Assembly: GCA_938040325.1 (NCBI GenBank) | Contig: CALHXW010000070.1 | Location: forward strand, 1-60,703 | Length of the DNA: 60,703 nt | Direction: 5' to 3' | From: an uncultured bacterium | GTDB taxonomy: Bacteria; Myxococcota_A; UBA9042; PHBI01 | Part shown: in pieces, positions 1 to 10,246 of the stretch | How the letters are laid out: every line of letters begins with the position of its first letter | Position numbering within the stretch: the stretch's first letter is position 1 | Program-made: the position numbers and the translations under genes | Notes under the pieces: generated by a model | Databases searched by the model: none | Told to the model about the DNA's origin: nothing | What the model saw: the letters and a program-made list of their open reading frames with translations, nothing else

Positions 1-419
1 CCACCGCTGTCGTTGTCGTCGTTTTGGGACATCATCGCGACCAGCATCGCGACCGTGAGAGCCATGAGCACGACGAAGTAGACGATGACCATCGCGACGG
101 TCCAGCCCTTGAAGAAGCTGATCGCGCCTTGCTTGAAGGCCTCCTTGCGACGCCGAGCAGCGTCGGCCTTCACGATGTCTTCGCGAGCCGCCAGCGACGG
201 CGCGAACTTGTAGATGAGGTTGCCCTCGTCGTCGACATCAAGCTCCGAGTCGTACTCGCGCACCAAGTCCGAGAGCTGTCCCTCGGCCAGGTGTGGCGCG
301 AGTCCAGTCGCAGCGACCACGTCGCTGACGGTTATCGGCCCAGCTGCTGCCTTGATGGCGTCGAGCACCTTCAAGCGGGCTGTATCGTCTTTTACATTAC
401 CTTTGGCGATGGCCGTCAC
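1..419 (-). CDS. Partial winged-helix-like, single-TM membrane protein downstream of sufU
   Basis: The gene is cut by the left window edge; about 139 codons are visible. Reading leftward it starts with GTG at 419, preceded by GGAGG six bases upstream, and an in-frame stop lies further up near 475. The first ~75 residues look like a small winged-helix domain (LDAIKAAAGPITVSDVVAAT, then a short hairpin with DDEGNLIYKF). A basic stretch follows (ARRRKEAFK), then one hydrophobic segment around residues 108-132 (WTVAMVIVYFVVLMALTVAM), then an Asp/Asn/Gly-rich tail running off the edge. It lies 123 bp after sufU in the same direction, so it may be the last gene of the suf operon. No family could be named. 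A role in Fe-S homeostasis is only suggested by position. Confidence 0.7.
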   Translation of the reverse strand, partial: MTAIAKGNVKDDTARLKVLDAIKAAAGPITVSDVVAATGLAPHLAEGQLSDLVREYDSELDVDDEGNLIYKFAPSLAAREDIVKADAARRRKEAFKQGAISFFKGWTVAMVIVYFVVLMALTVAMLVAMMSQNDDNDSG

Positions 420-542
420 GTCGTCCTCCGAGTCGCGCTTGCCGCAGGCCCCATCAGCGGGGTCTTGAGAAGCCTACACGTCTATAACTACCCACGCCGC
501 GGCCAAAGACCAGCGCATTTGCGACGATCGTGTCCGCCGGGC

Positions 543-1046
543 TCACTCCAGAGCTGATGCCAGCGCTTCCCACGCGAGCGTGGCGCAGCGATGGCGACTG
601 GGATGAGGCGAGAGCGCGGCAAAGGCACTGAGGGGCTCGGGCAGCTGAGCATCAACGTCAGACCCTGTGACCATCCCGCAGAACGCGCGTCGGAGCTGGT
701 CGACGGCGGCCAGAGGCTGCTCGACAACCGTCTCACACAGGGTCGAGGCGGCCGCCAACATGACGGCACAGCCCTTTCCCTCAAAGGCGACGTCGGCGAC
801 TACGCCGTCGACGACCAAGAGCGAGAGCGCAACGTCATCACCGCAGAGCCGGTTACGACAGGCAGCGCTGTGGGTCGGATGCGCGAGGGTGCCGCGACGT
901 CGGGGCGCACGCCCATGGTCCATCACCACGCCTTGGTAGATCGCGGTGATGCCCGTCGAGGCTCCGGCCCCGTACGCCGCCGGAGCACTACGAGGCCCCT
1001 CGGGTCGCTCAGCCAAAGAGCCGAATGACCTTCTTGAGCGCCTCAC
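543..1046 (-). CDS. sufU: SufU-type Fe-S scaffold / sulfur acceptor
   Basis: SufU is the zinc-dependent sulfur acceptor that takes persulfide from SufS and passes it to SufBCD. Family features are present: IYQGVVMDHGRAPRRRG near the N-terminus, the first cysteine with its aspartate in RNRLCGDD, the second in FEGKGCAVMLAAAS, and the third in HRCATLAWEAL. The usual SufU insertion between the second and third cysteines is present, which separates it from IscU. The start is uncertain. The coding frame runs back into sufS, with GTG at 1046 or TTG at 1016 as options and neither with a good ribosome site; there is no usable start between the sufS stop and the conserved IYQ motif. It is therefore translationally coupled to sufS, as in other sufCDSUB operons. 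All metal-ligand residues are intact. Confidence 0.93.
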   Translation of the reverse strand: MRRSRRSFGSLAERPEGPRSAPAAYGAGASTGITAIYQGVVMDHGRAPRRRGTLAHPTHSAACRNRLCGDDVALSLLVVDGVVADVAFEGKGCAVMLAAASTLCETVVEQPLAAVDQLRRAFCGMVTGSDVDAQLPEPLSAFAALSPHPSRHRCATLAWEALASALE

Positions 1047-2253
1047 CGAGCTGTGTCAGCTCGGCGCGGGTGTTGTAGACCGCAAGTGACGCCCGAATCG
1101 TGGCCGAGACGCCAAACGCCTTCATCGCGGGTTCGGCGCAGTGGTGACCGACGCGCACGGCGATGCCCTGCTCGTCGAGCAGCATGCCCGCGTCATGGGC
1201 GTGGACGCCCTCGATGACGAACGAAAGCAGACCAGCTTTGCCGGGCGCCGTGCCGATGGAGCGGACGCCGTCGATTCCGTCGAGCACTGCCATGCCATGA
1301 GCGACCAGGTCGGCCTCATAAGCAGCGACGCGGTCCAAGCCGATCGCACCGACCCAATCGAGCGCTGCAGCGAGCGCGATGGCGCCGGCGATATTGGGCG
1401 TGCCGGCTTCGAAGCGAGCGGGTGGTGCGGCGAAGGTTGAGCCCTCAAAGCTGACCGACTCGATCATGTCCCCACCGCCGTGCCACGGGGGCATCGCCGC
1501 AAGGAGCTCTGGCTTGCCCCAGAGCACGCCGATTCCGGTCGGACCGTACACCTTGTGGCCGCTGAACGTGTAGAAGTCGCAGCCGAGCGCGGCGACGTCG
1601 ACAGGCATGTGCGGGATGGCCTGGGCACCGTCGATGAGGACCTTGGCACCGACCTCGCGCGCCCTGGCGACGAGGGCCTCAACCGGGTTCACTGTCCCCA
1701 GTGCGTTCGAGACGTGGACGAAGGCCACCATCTTGGTCTGCGCGTTGATGCGGTCGGCGATCGCGGCAGGCTCGAGCACACCGCGTTCGTCGAACGGCAG
1801 GTGCACAAGCTCAGCCCCTGTGGACGCGCAGATGAGCTGCCACGGGACGATGTTGGAGTGATGCTCCATGCCCGTGACGACCACCCGGTCGCCCGGCTTG
1901 AGGTTGGTCTTGCCCCAAGCGTATGCCACGAGGTTGATGCCCTCGCTGGTGCCGCGAGTGAAGACGATCTCATCGTCGCTGCCCGCGCCGATGAAACGCG
2001 CGACCGTCGACCGCGCGGCCTCGTAGGCCGTGGTGGCCCGCTGGCTGAGCGTGTGGACACCGCGGTGGACGTTCGAGTTGTCGCGGCTGTAGAAGCCCAC
2101 CAGGGCATCGATGACGGCCTGGGGCTTGTGCACGGTGGCACCGTTGTCGAGGTACACGAGCGGACGGCCGTGGATCTCCTGCGAGAGCGCCGGAAACTGG
2201 GCACGGATCTCGGCGACTTCAGCCTCGGTGAGCCCTAGTGCTGCCTCAGCCAT
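1009..2253 (-). CDS. sufS: Cysteine desulfurase SufS
   Basis: A PLP-dependent group II cysteine desulfurase. It removes sulfur from cysteine and holds it as a persulfide for SufU. The protein is 414 residues, normal for SufS. The PLP lysine is in TFSGHKVYGPTG (about residue 234) and the persulfide cysteine is in RVGHHCAEP (about residue 372), the short-loop form of SufS/NifS-II. Other family blocks are YLDNGATVHKPQAVI, NVHRGVHTLSQRAT and GMEHHSNIVPW. The ATG at 2253 overlaps the sufD stop (2248-2246), so this start is preferred over an in-frame codon at 2274 that would overlap sufD further. It sits fourth in a sufBCDSU operon and is coupled to both neighbours. Confidence 0.97.
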   Translation of the reverse strand: MAEAALGLTEAEVAEIRAQFPALSQEIHGRPLVYLDNGATVHKPQAVIDALVGFYSRDNSNVHRGVHTLSQRATTAYEAARSTVARFIGAGSDDEIVFTRGTSEGINLVAYAWGKTNLKPGDRVVVTGMEHHSNIVPWQLICASTGAELVHLPFDERGVLEPAAIADRINAQTKMVAFVHVSNALGTVNPVEALVARAREVGAKVLIDGAQAIPHMPVDVAALGCDFYTFSGHKVYGPTGIGVLWGKPELLAAMPPWHGGGDMIESVSFEGSTFAAPPARFEAGTPNIAGAIALAAALDWVGAIGLDRVAAYEADLVAHGMAVLDGIDGVRSIGTAPGKAGLLSFVIEGVHAHDAGMLLDEQGIAVRVGHHCAEPAMKAFGVSATIRASLAVYNTRAELTQLGEALKKVIRLFG

Positions 2254-3537
2254 CCGCAAGATCGCCGTCGTCAATACCCGTCAGGTCCAGTGACCCTGCG
2301 AGCTTGTTGAGCGCCAGCGTCGTCAGCGCCTTCTGCAGCCCAGCATGGCGGACGCGCGAGATGGCGTCGCGGGCGAAACCAAAGGTCAGGATCGCCTTCG
2401 CCCGGGTCGGCTCGATGCCTCGGCTGGTCAAGTAGAAGAGCGCGAGCTCATCCAGCTGCCCGACCGTGGTGCCGTGGGTGGCCTTGACGTCGTCGTTGTC
2501 GATCTCGAGCTGAGGCTTCGAGTTGGCGACCGCGCCTTGAGACAGCAAGAGGTTGCGGTTCATCTGGGCCGTTGCCGACTTCCGTGCGCCCTCGCGCATG
2601 AAGACCAGCCCCTGAAAGCTGCCTTCGGCGCGGTCATCCATGATGCCGGCGTAGTACTCCGAGCTGTCGGTGTGGCCGACGATGTGGTCCATCTCGGTGT
2701 AGTGGTCGTAGCGCTCGCGGTCCTTGGCGATGTAGAGACCGTCGAGAGCGCAGCTGGCGCCGGCTCCGACGAGCTCAGCCCGGATGGCGGTTCGAGCTGA
2801 GCCGCCGCCGAGGGTTGCCGTGAAGGTACGCAACGTGCTGTCGCGGTGCAGCCGAGCCACGACATCGTTGACGTGGAACGCAGCCGCGCCTTCATCGACG
2901 ATCTCGACGTGGTCGAGGGTGGCGTTGTCATCGAGCACGATCTCTGTGACCGCGTTGACCACATAGGTGACCGCGCTCGCAGCCGGCGTCGCGACGAAGC
3001 GCTGCGCGACCGAGAGCTGGGCGGAGCGTCCCAGCGCCAGCACCAAGCGGGGCTGGACCACCTGCTCGCCAGTCGCGATGTGGAGGATCTCGACGAGCCC
3101 GTCGATGACGGTGTTGGCCGGCATCGTCAGCACAAGCGGCGCCACAAGCGCCCCTTCGTTGGCCGCACGCAGCGGGGCGTCGTCGCTGTCTGCGACGGTG
3201 CCGATGAGCTCCGATGTCTGCCCAAGGCTCGCTTCGACGGCGGTCAGCACATCGACGGTGCTGAGCGATGCCTCGAGTCGACCATCCACGCAGACGATGC
3301 GGGCAACGTGGTCGGCAAAGTCCGCGCTCGCCAGCTCAGCCACGCCTGGAGCAACACCGCCACCCGCGACAGGTGCGGCCTTCGTCAGGTCGACGCCGCG
3401 CAGGGCTTTGGTTGGAAAGTAGCGCCACGCTTCTCGGCGGGTGGACGGCAGACCGAGGGCAGCGAAGCGCTCGCGTCCGCGCGCATTGAGCGCTGCGACC
3501 GTCAACTCAGGAGCTTTTTCTGTGTGCTGCGCCACCA

Positions 3538-3538
<1 letters not shown>
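2246..3538 (-). CDS. sufD: Fe-S assembly complex subunit SufD
   Basis: SufD pairs with SufB in the SufBC2D scaffold complex that builds Fe-S clusters in the cytosol. The 430-residue product has a variable N-terminal helical region (STRREAWRYFPTKAL) and the right-handed beta-helix core. In the C-terminal part it carries the family blocks YYAGIMDDRAEGSFQGLVFM, QMNRNLLLSQGA and DNDDVKATHGTTVGQLDE, with the histidine of ATHG that lies at the SufB-SufD interface, and FYLTSRGI. The start is ATG at 3538, overlapping the sufC stop as TGATG; an upstream in-frame codon at 3562 would lie inside sufC. Its stop overlaps the sufS start. The order sufC-sufD with overlap fits the 1:1 complex. Confidence 0.96.
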
Positions 3539-4287
<749 letters not shown>

Positions 4288-4401
4288 GAGTCCGGCTCGC
4301 TTTGTCAGCAGTTCCAGAGAAGGTCGTTGGGTGGACCGAGTCGACGTCGGCAGCTAGCGGGCGACGCGTTCGGCCGAGTGGGTGCGCGGGCGTTGTCCGC
4401 G

Positions 4402-5850
<1,449 letters not shown>

Positions 5851-5926
5851 TTGCTTCTCCGTCGCTGTCGAGCCAGGTGCCCGTCGCGGCGGCTTACACC
5901 GTGCTGGGACACCCTCAGAATCGAAC

Positions 5927-5945
5927 TCGGACCCCAGAGGTCCGA
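5927..5945 (-). promoter_or_regulatory. Hairpin at the 5' end of the predicted suf leader
   Basis: A perfect 7-bp inverted repeat (TCGGACC / GGTCCGA) with a 5-base loop. It lies 3-21 bases after the predicted transcription start of the suf operon and about 80 bases before the sufB start. No U-run follows, so it is not an intrinsic terminator. It may stabilise the transcript 5' end or act as a protein or RNA control site; this is inference. Confidence 0.35.
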
Positions 5946-5954
5946 TTTGGGCAA

Positions 5955-5982
5955 AACCTATCCGCCCACCCTCATAAGTCAA
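5955..5982 (-). promoter_or_regulatory. Candidate sigma70-type promoter of the suf operon
   Basis: Reading leftward: TTGACT (5982-5977), a 16-base spacer and TAGGTT (5960-5955). The -35 hexamer matches 5 of 6 consensus bases; the -10 is weaker. Transcription would start near 5948 and give a leader of about 98 bases before the TTG start of sufB. The same TAGGTT -10 recurs in the rpsP promoter candidate. Two ACCGACC repeats and the palindrome GGTACC lie just upstream (about 5985-6012) and could bind a regulator. Confidence 0.45.
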
Positions 5983-6037
5983 GGGGTCGGTCTGGTACCT
6001 GATCGGTCGGTTATTGGGAAGGTCGCGATGGTTGGGG

Positions 6038-6439
6038 CTAGAAGTCGCCGCCGGATCCCCGGGCAAAGAGCGCCCACGCCATCAGCCCCCACGCCGCAAT
6101 GAGCGAGCTACCGCCGACCGGCGTGATCGCACCGAGCCAGCCAGTGTCGGTGCCGACAAGCAGGTAGAGCGTGCCGGAAAACACCACGACGCCAAAGACC
6201 ATGAACAGACCTGCACGCCGGAGCCACCGGAGCGCGTCACCCGCCTTCAGGCGCGCTTGCCAGGCCCCAAGAGCCACAAGCGCGATCCCGTGCACCAGCT
6301 GGTAGGTTGCAGCGGTGCGCCAAACGTCGAGCCGCTCTGGGGTCACTGCATCGCGTAGCGCGTGCGCTCCGAACGCACCGGCCGCCACGGCAAGCCCCGC
6401 GAGCACCGCGCCCCATGCCGCCAGTCGCCGGCCGGTCAT
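6038..6439 (-). CDS. DUF423 family small membrane protein
   Basis: A 133-residue integral membrane protein of the DUF423 (YgdD-like) family, function unknown. It shows the family features: an N-terminal segment ending in [10 protein letters not shown], a conserved [19 protein letters not shown] block, a [22 protein letters not shown] block and about four hydrophobic segments. The ATG at 6439 overlaps the stop of the upstream phosphoesterase gene as ATGA; a longer frame starting at 6478 would intrude into that gene. Its end lies 56 bp before the suf promoter region, and both run in the same direction. Confidence 0.9.
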   Translation of the reverse strand: MTGRRLAAWGAVLAGLAVAAGAFGAHALRDAVTPERLDVWRTAATYQLVHGIALVALGAWQARLKAGDALRWLRRAGLFMVFGVVVFSGTLYLLVGTDTGWLGAITPVGGSSLIAAWGLMAWALFARGSGGDF

Positions 6440-7428
6440 TCGCTGTCTCCCGCCGAACGATCGACCGTCCGGGTCCACAGGGGCTGCCCGCCCGCTGCCG
6501 GGTGAAAGCTCACGACAAACGTCTCAGGCGTCAGCCGAAGGGTCGCGAAACCCGAGTCGGACTGCCCCCACTCTTGGCCCGGGCCACACGAACCTGGACA
6601 GCTTGGCCGCTCGCGCGGAAGCGCCGCGGTCCCACTGGTGATCGCCCACACGCCATCGTAGCGACCGAACTGAAGCAGGTGTGCGTGACCGTTGAGGAAG
6701 ATGTCGGGCTTGAGATCGTTGGCCTCGAGCCAGGGTTGGACGACGTCCTCTTGCTCCTTGTCGTGGTAGGTCCTCAGCACGTGGTGGCCGGCGATGATCT
6801 TCCAGCCTTTGCGCCCGCTGGCATCGAATGCTGCGAACGCCCGCTGCACTGCCGCCGTCGCCACGATGTCGAGGTTGTTGGTGTCAACGACCACAACCAC
6901 CGCCACGCCCCAGTCCACGACAAACACGCGATCCGGCATGACGAACTCTGGCCGCGTGGCCGCATACGCCAGCACGCACTCCTCGCGGGGCCGCCGCGTT
7001 CCCGGCCGATCGACGTCGTGGTTGCCAAGGGCCAAGATGGTCGGGGCACCCAAGCCGCCAACCACCCCGCCAACGCGCTCATCGAGCACCTTCGTTGCGG
7101 CGGCGTCGGGAGTGCCGCTTGGACACTCCGGTGCGCGGACGTAGACGAGATCGCCGAGGACCAAGATGGCGTCTTTGTCCATGCCGGCTACGACCGGTCG
7201 CCACGTGTCCACCAGCGGTCCCGGTTCACCCGTATCGCCAAGCAGGATCAAGTCCAGCTCCGACGTCTGTTCCATCTTCAGGGTGGGCGGGGCGGCCATC
7301 AACAGGGCAGACGCCTTGGCGGCGGTCGCCGGCGGGCTCGTCGCAGGCGCTTCGGCGCTGCTGGCGCACCCGAAGGTACCCACGAGCGCCAGCCCGAGGC
7401 TGAGCATCGCTCTCACTGCGTTATGCAT
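6436..7428 (-). CDS. Calcineurin-like metallophosphoesterase lipoprotein
   Basis: A 330-residue exported protein. The N-terminus is a lipoprotein-type signal (MHNAVRAMLSLGLALVGTFGC), with cysteine at residue 21 as the likely lipidation site. The rest is a calcineurin-like phosphoesterase. The metal-binding blocks are LILLGDTGEPG (a D-x-G variant of the usual DxH), AILVLGDLVY (GD), ILALGNHDVDRPG (GNHD), IAGHHVL and FLNGHAHLLQFG (GHxH), so both metal sites look complete. The substrate is unknown. The start at 7428 has GGGAG upstream and overlaps the mutM stop (7423-7421). It forms a three-gene overlapping set mutM - phosphoesterase - DUF423. Confidence 0.85.
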   Translation of the reverse strand: MHNAVRAMLSLGLALVGTFGCASSAEAPATSPPATAAKASALLMAAPPTLKMEQTSELDLILLGDTGEPGPLVDTWRPVVAGMDKDAILVLGDLVYVRAPECPSGTPDAAATKVLDERVGGVVGGLGAPTILALGNHDVDRPGTRRPREECVLAYAATRPEFVMPDRVFVVDWGVAVVVVVDTNNLDIVATAAVQRAFAAFDASGRKGWKIIAGHHVLRTYHDKEQEDVVQPWLEANDLKPDIFLNGHAHLLQFGRYDGVWAITSGTAALPRERPSCPGSCGPGQEWGQSDSGFATLRLTPETFVVSFHPAAGGQPLWTRTVDRSAGDSE

Positions 7429-8287
7429 CTCTCTTGCTCCCTGAGGTGGGTTGGGGCTGACAGGCTGGACACCAGGTGCTCGGCCGTCCGCCAAGCTTTG
7501 CCGACCGCAGCAGCTGCGCGCACCGCCGGCAAGGCTCGCCCGCGCGCCCATAAACATCGAACGCCGTCTCGCCGGCACCATCGTTGACGTACATGACCTC
7601 GTCGCCGCGCTCGTCATCGAGCGTCCGCACGATGTGCTGGCGGACGCCGGCCGCGATGCGAGCCCAGTCGGCTTGCGTGAGCGTTTGGGTCGGCGTCGCA
7701 GGGTGAACCTGAGCGCTGAAGCAGGCCTCAAGCGCGGTGATGTTGCCGATGCCAGCGACCCGGGAGCCGTCCATCAGCGCGAGCTGCAGCGGACGTCTCA
7801 GGCCTGCGAACCGCTCAGCGTAGAGCGGCCCTTCTGCCGGCGGGCCAAGGCACGATGCAGGATCGGCGCTCCACGGCTCTGGCCCCAGCGACGCGATGCG
7901 CGGGTGCGACGAGGCCACATCCGCTGCCAAGAGCCACGTCAGCGAGAGTCGCCGGCGGTCGACAAGCGCGACGTCTCGCGGTGAGCCGTCAGACCCGCCA
8001 AATGTCAGCCCGATCCGCTGAAAACGTCGCTCGCCGGGCGTCGCGACCCACTTGCCGGTCATGCCGAGGTGACTCAAAACCGTCCGACCGCTGGCAAGCT
8101 CGCCAAGCAGGTACTTGCCGCGGCGGTGCCACGCCCGGAACCAGTCGCCGACGAGCGCCTCAAGCCCCTCTTCGGCGTGGACACGACGCTCGTGGCCGGG
8201 CTCCACCGCCACAGCGATGAGGGGCCGATCGACGGTCCATCGCGCGAGGTTCTCGCGGACAATCTCGACCTCGGGCAGCTCAGGCAT
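7421..8287 (-). CDS. mutM: Formamidopyrimidine-DNA glycosylase
   Basis: Fpg/MutM removes oxidised purines such as 8-oxoguanine from DNA and nicks the strand. The 288-residue product starts with the invariant MPELPEVE (ATG at 8287), whose Pro2 amine is the catalytic nucleophile and Glu3 the general acid. Further blocks are the lysine-containing HRRGKYLLGEL, LSHLGMTGKW, the helix-two-turn-helix region with GIGNITALEACF, and the C-terminal zinc finger in which CRRC and CPAC supply the four cysteines. The finger residue normally written as KTQRSTYYC reads KLGGRPSTWC here. In-frame sequence upstream of MPEL is not conserved, so the start is secure. It is divergent from the gene at 8418. Confidence 0.95.
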   Translation of the reverse strand: MPELPEVEIVRENLARWTVDRPLIAVAVEPGHERRVHAEEGLEALVGDWFRAWHRRGKYLLGELASGRTVLSHLGMTGKWVATPGERRFQRIGLTFGGSDGSPRDVALVDRRRLSLTWLLAADVASSHPRIASLGPEPWSADPASCLGPPAEGPLYAERFAGLRRPLQLALMDGSRVAGIGNITALEACFSAQVHPATPTQTLTQADWARIAAGVRQHIVRTLDDERGDEVMYVNDGAGETAFDVYGRAGEPCRRCAQLLRSAKLGGRPSTWCPACQPQPTSGSKRDA

Positions 8288-8417
8288 GGCGAGTCGGTAC
8301 CGCCTGCGACCGGCCGCTGGCAAGCACTGATGGAGCCGCCCCGTTCCGCACGGCAGCATCGCGTCCGTCTGCCGCACCTGCGTTGACGCCACGGTCCCGA
8401 GGTGTCACGACCCGGGC

Positions 8418-10184
8418 ATGGACCTCTCACGACTCTTCACGCCGAAGACCGCGGTCGTCGCGGCAGAGACCTTCGCGCCGGACTCGCCAGGCGTCGACGC
8501 GCTGGCTGCATTCCGAGCGGCCGGCGTCCAGGCGTGGCCAGCCCACCCACTCGCTCAGGACGTGCTCGGGACCCCGAGCGTTGCTGGCCCGCACGCACTG
8601 GCCGACACCATGCCGGGGCACAGCGGCGAGCGCGTCGACCTCGTGACCGTGATCGGCGGCGGCCCCCGCTGGGCACAGGGCGTCGTCGACGTGTGGCGCG
8701 ATCACGCTCACGTCGTGTGGACAGACGCCGAGGTCGACGAGCAGGCACCGCACCTGATCCCGGGCAGTGGCGGTGCAGCGCGCGGCCCGGACTTCCGCCT
8801 CGGACCGGTGGCTATGGGCGGGACCGGAAACGCAGGACTCGTGACGGCGGTAGGTTCCGAGCTGCAGCGGCTGATGGAGACAGGGGCTCCGCAGTGGCGA
8901 GAGCGTCTCGACGTTGGAAACGGGCTCCACGTGCTGCCGCACGTCCTCAAGCGCTGGCAAGAGGCGGACGCGATCGACGCCGTCTACGTCTGGGTCCATG
9001 CGCTCGACGGGGCGGCGCAACGCGCCATTGCCCGACTTTCCCGCATCAAGCCGGTGGTCCTTGGAGGCGTCCCCGCGTGGCTCGCCGAGAGCCTCGGCGC
9101 GACCCACAACCCCTGCCGCGCCACCGCCCATGGGCCGGCGGGCAACCCGCTCGCGATCGGGTGGTCTCGGCTCGCGACGGCGCGCCTCTCTGCTGCGCTC
9201 GAGGACGCGCTTGAGCAACATGGCGCTGGTTCGAGCGGTGCGTCATCGCTCGAGACGCCGGCCCTCCGCGCTGAGCTGCCGCCGCATGCGACGTTCGGCG
9301 CACAGCCTACCCGCTGGGTCTGCCTTGGACCAAGCGGCAGCGCGCGCCACCTTGGACTCGTGCTCGACGCGGCCGTCGATGCCGGCGTCAGCGAGGCCTG
9401 GATCACCGTCGACGGCGCCGTGCGTGACCGCCCACGAGACGTGATCGCCGCGGTCGAGACCGGCACTCTCAAGACCGACGCGCTCAGCGCCCACGCAGCC
9501 CGCGGGGTGTTCGAGCTCAGCGGCGCCCCGACCTGGCCAGACGCGACTGCGAAGCCAGCCGCGGCAAGAGCCCGCACCGATCGCCAGCCTGCTGTCCGCA
9601 GCAAGCTCGACACCTTCTTGGCCGCGCTGCGGATCGAGGCAGGTGCTACCGTGCACGGCGTCAACTTGGCGCATGGCTACCGAGCCCTCGGGATTGCGCT
9701 TGAGCCGAGCGTCGTCGTGGGCAGCCCGATGGGAGGCGCCCGCGCAGCCCAAGGTGTCGGCTTTCCGGTCGTCCTGCAGCGCCTGGATGAGCGAGGCGCG
9801 CCCGTCGGCGACCGCCACGTGGCCGACGACATGGCTGGCCTTCATGAGGGATTTCAGGCCGCCATGGACGCCGCCCCCGTTGACCCTCGCGGCGTCACCT
9901 ACGTCGTGGAGCGGGCCGCCACCGCGAGCAGCGTCGAGCTGTCGGTGTGGCGAGACGCACGGTTTGGCACGCGGGTGCGGGTTAGCCGAAGCAGCACCTC
10001 AGCGCTCGGCACTGCCCACCGGCTCAACTTGGGCACGCTCGACCTTGAGCGACCAACGGTCGAGTTCCTCGAGCATCTGGTCGCGGCGCTGGCGACAAGC
10101 CAACGCATCGCGGCCTGGCGAGGGGTCATCACCGCCACGAAACGGCCAGCCATCCGGTCCTCAGAAGCCACGCTTTCGGATTGA
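8418..10184 (+). CDS. Divergent ADP-forming acyl-CoA synthetase-like protein
   Basis: A 588-residue protein with the architecture of NDP-forming acyl-CoA synthetases: CoA-binding and succinyl-CoA-ligase-like domains followed by an ATP-grasp domain. Weak family echoes occur in order: DLVTVIGGGPRWAQGVVDVW, FRLGPVAMGGTGNAGLVTAV, GNGLHVLPHVLKRW, AVYVWVHALDGAAQRAIARL followed by KPVV, then in the C-terminal part GVGFPVVLQ and VELSVWRDARFGTRVRV, the counterparts of GYPVVLK and the RDPxFGP strand of ATP-grasp. The N-terminal Rossmann glycine motif and the usual phosphohistidine are not evident, so it may have changed or lost activity. It stands alone between mutM (divergent) and a lipoprotein gene whose promoter overlaps its stop codon. 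The family call is from my reading of the protein and needs a profile search. Confidence 0.6.
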   Translation: MDLSRLFTPKTAVVAAETFAPDSPGVDALAAFRAAGVQAWPAHPLAQDVLGTPSVAGPHALADTMPGHSGERVDLVTVIGGGPRWAQGVVDVWRDHAHVVWTDAEVDEQAPHLIPGSGGAARGPDFRLGPVAMGGTGNAGLVTAVGSELQRLMETGAPQWRERLDVGNGLHVLPHVLKRWQEADAIDAVYVWVHALDGAAQRAIARLSRIKPVVLGGVPAWLAESLGATHNPCRATAHGPAGNPLAIGWSRLATARLSAALEDALEQHGAGSSGASSLETPALRAELPPHATFGAQPTRWVCLGPSGSARHLGLVLDAAVDAGVSEAWITVDGAVRDRPRDVIAAVETGTLKTDALSAHAARGVFELSGAPTWPDATAKPAAARARTDRQPAVRSKLDTFLAALRIEAGATVHGVNLAHGYRALGIALEPSVVVGSPMGGARAAQGVGFPVVLQRLDERGAPVGDRHVADDMAGLHEGFQAAMDAAPVDPRGVTYVVERAATASSVELSVWRDARFGTRVRVSRSSTSALGTAHRLNLGTLDLERPTVEFLEHLVAALATSQRIAAWRGVITATKRPAIRSSEATLSD

Positions 10185-10209
10185 ACCGCCAAGACCGCGC
10201 CCCTATAGT
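10181..10209 (+). promoter_or_regulatory. Sigma70-type promoter for the lipoprotein at 10247
   Basis: TTGAAC (10181-10186), a 17-base spacer and TATAGT (10204-10209), each hexamer 5 of 6 to consensus. The -35 box overlaps the TGA stop of the preceding gene. Transcription would begin near 10216, about 30 bases before the ATG at 10247, leaving room for the AGGAG ribosome site. Confidence 0.65.
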
Positions 10210-10246
10210 GCCGCCGCACTTCGACAAACCCTCCAGGAGTTCGTTC

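Noticed and set aside
5905..5950. A GTTCGATTC string in the suf leader that resembles a tRNA T-loop.
   Set aside because: The flanking five-base arms are not complementary, and no acceptor, D or anticodon arms can be drawn. The real structure there is the simple 7-bp hairpin.
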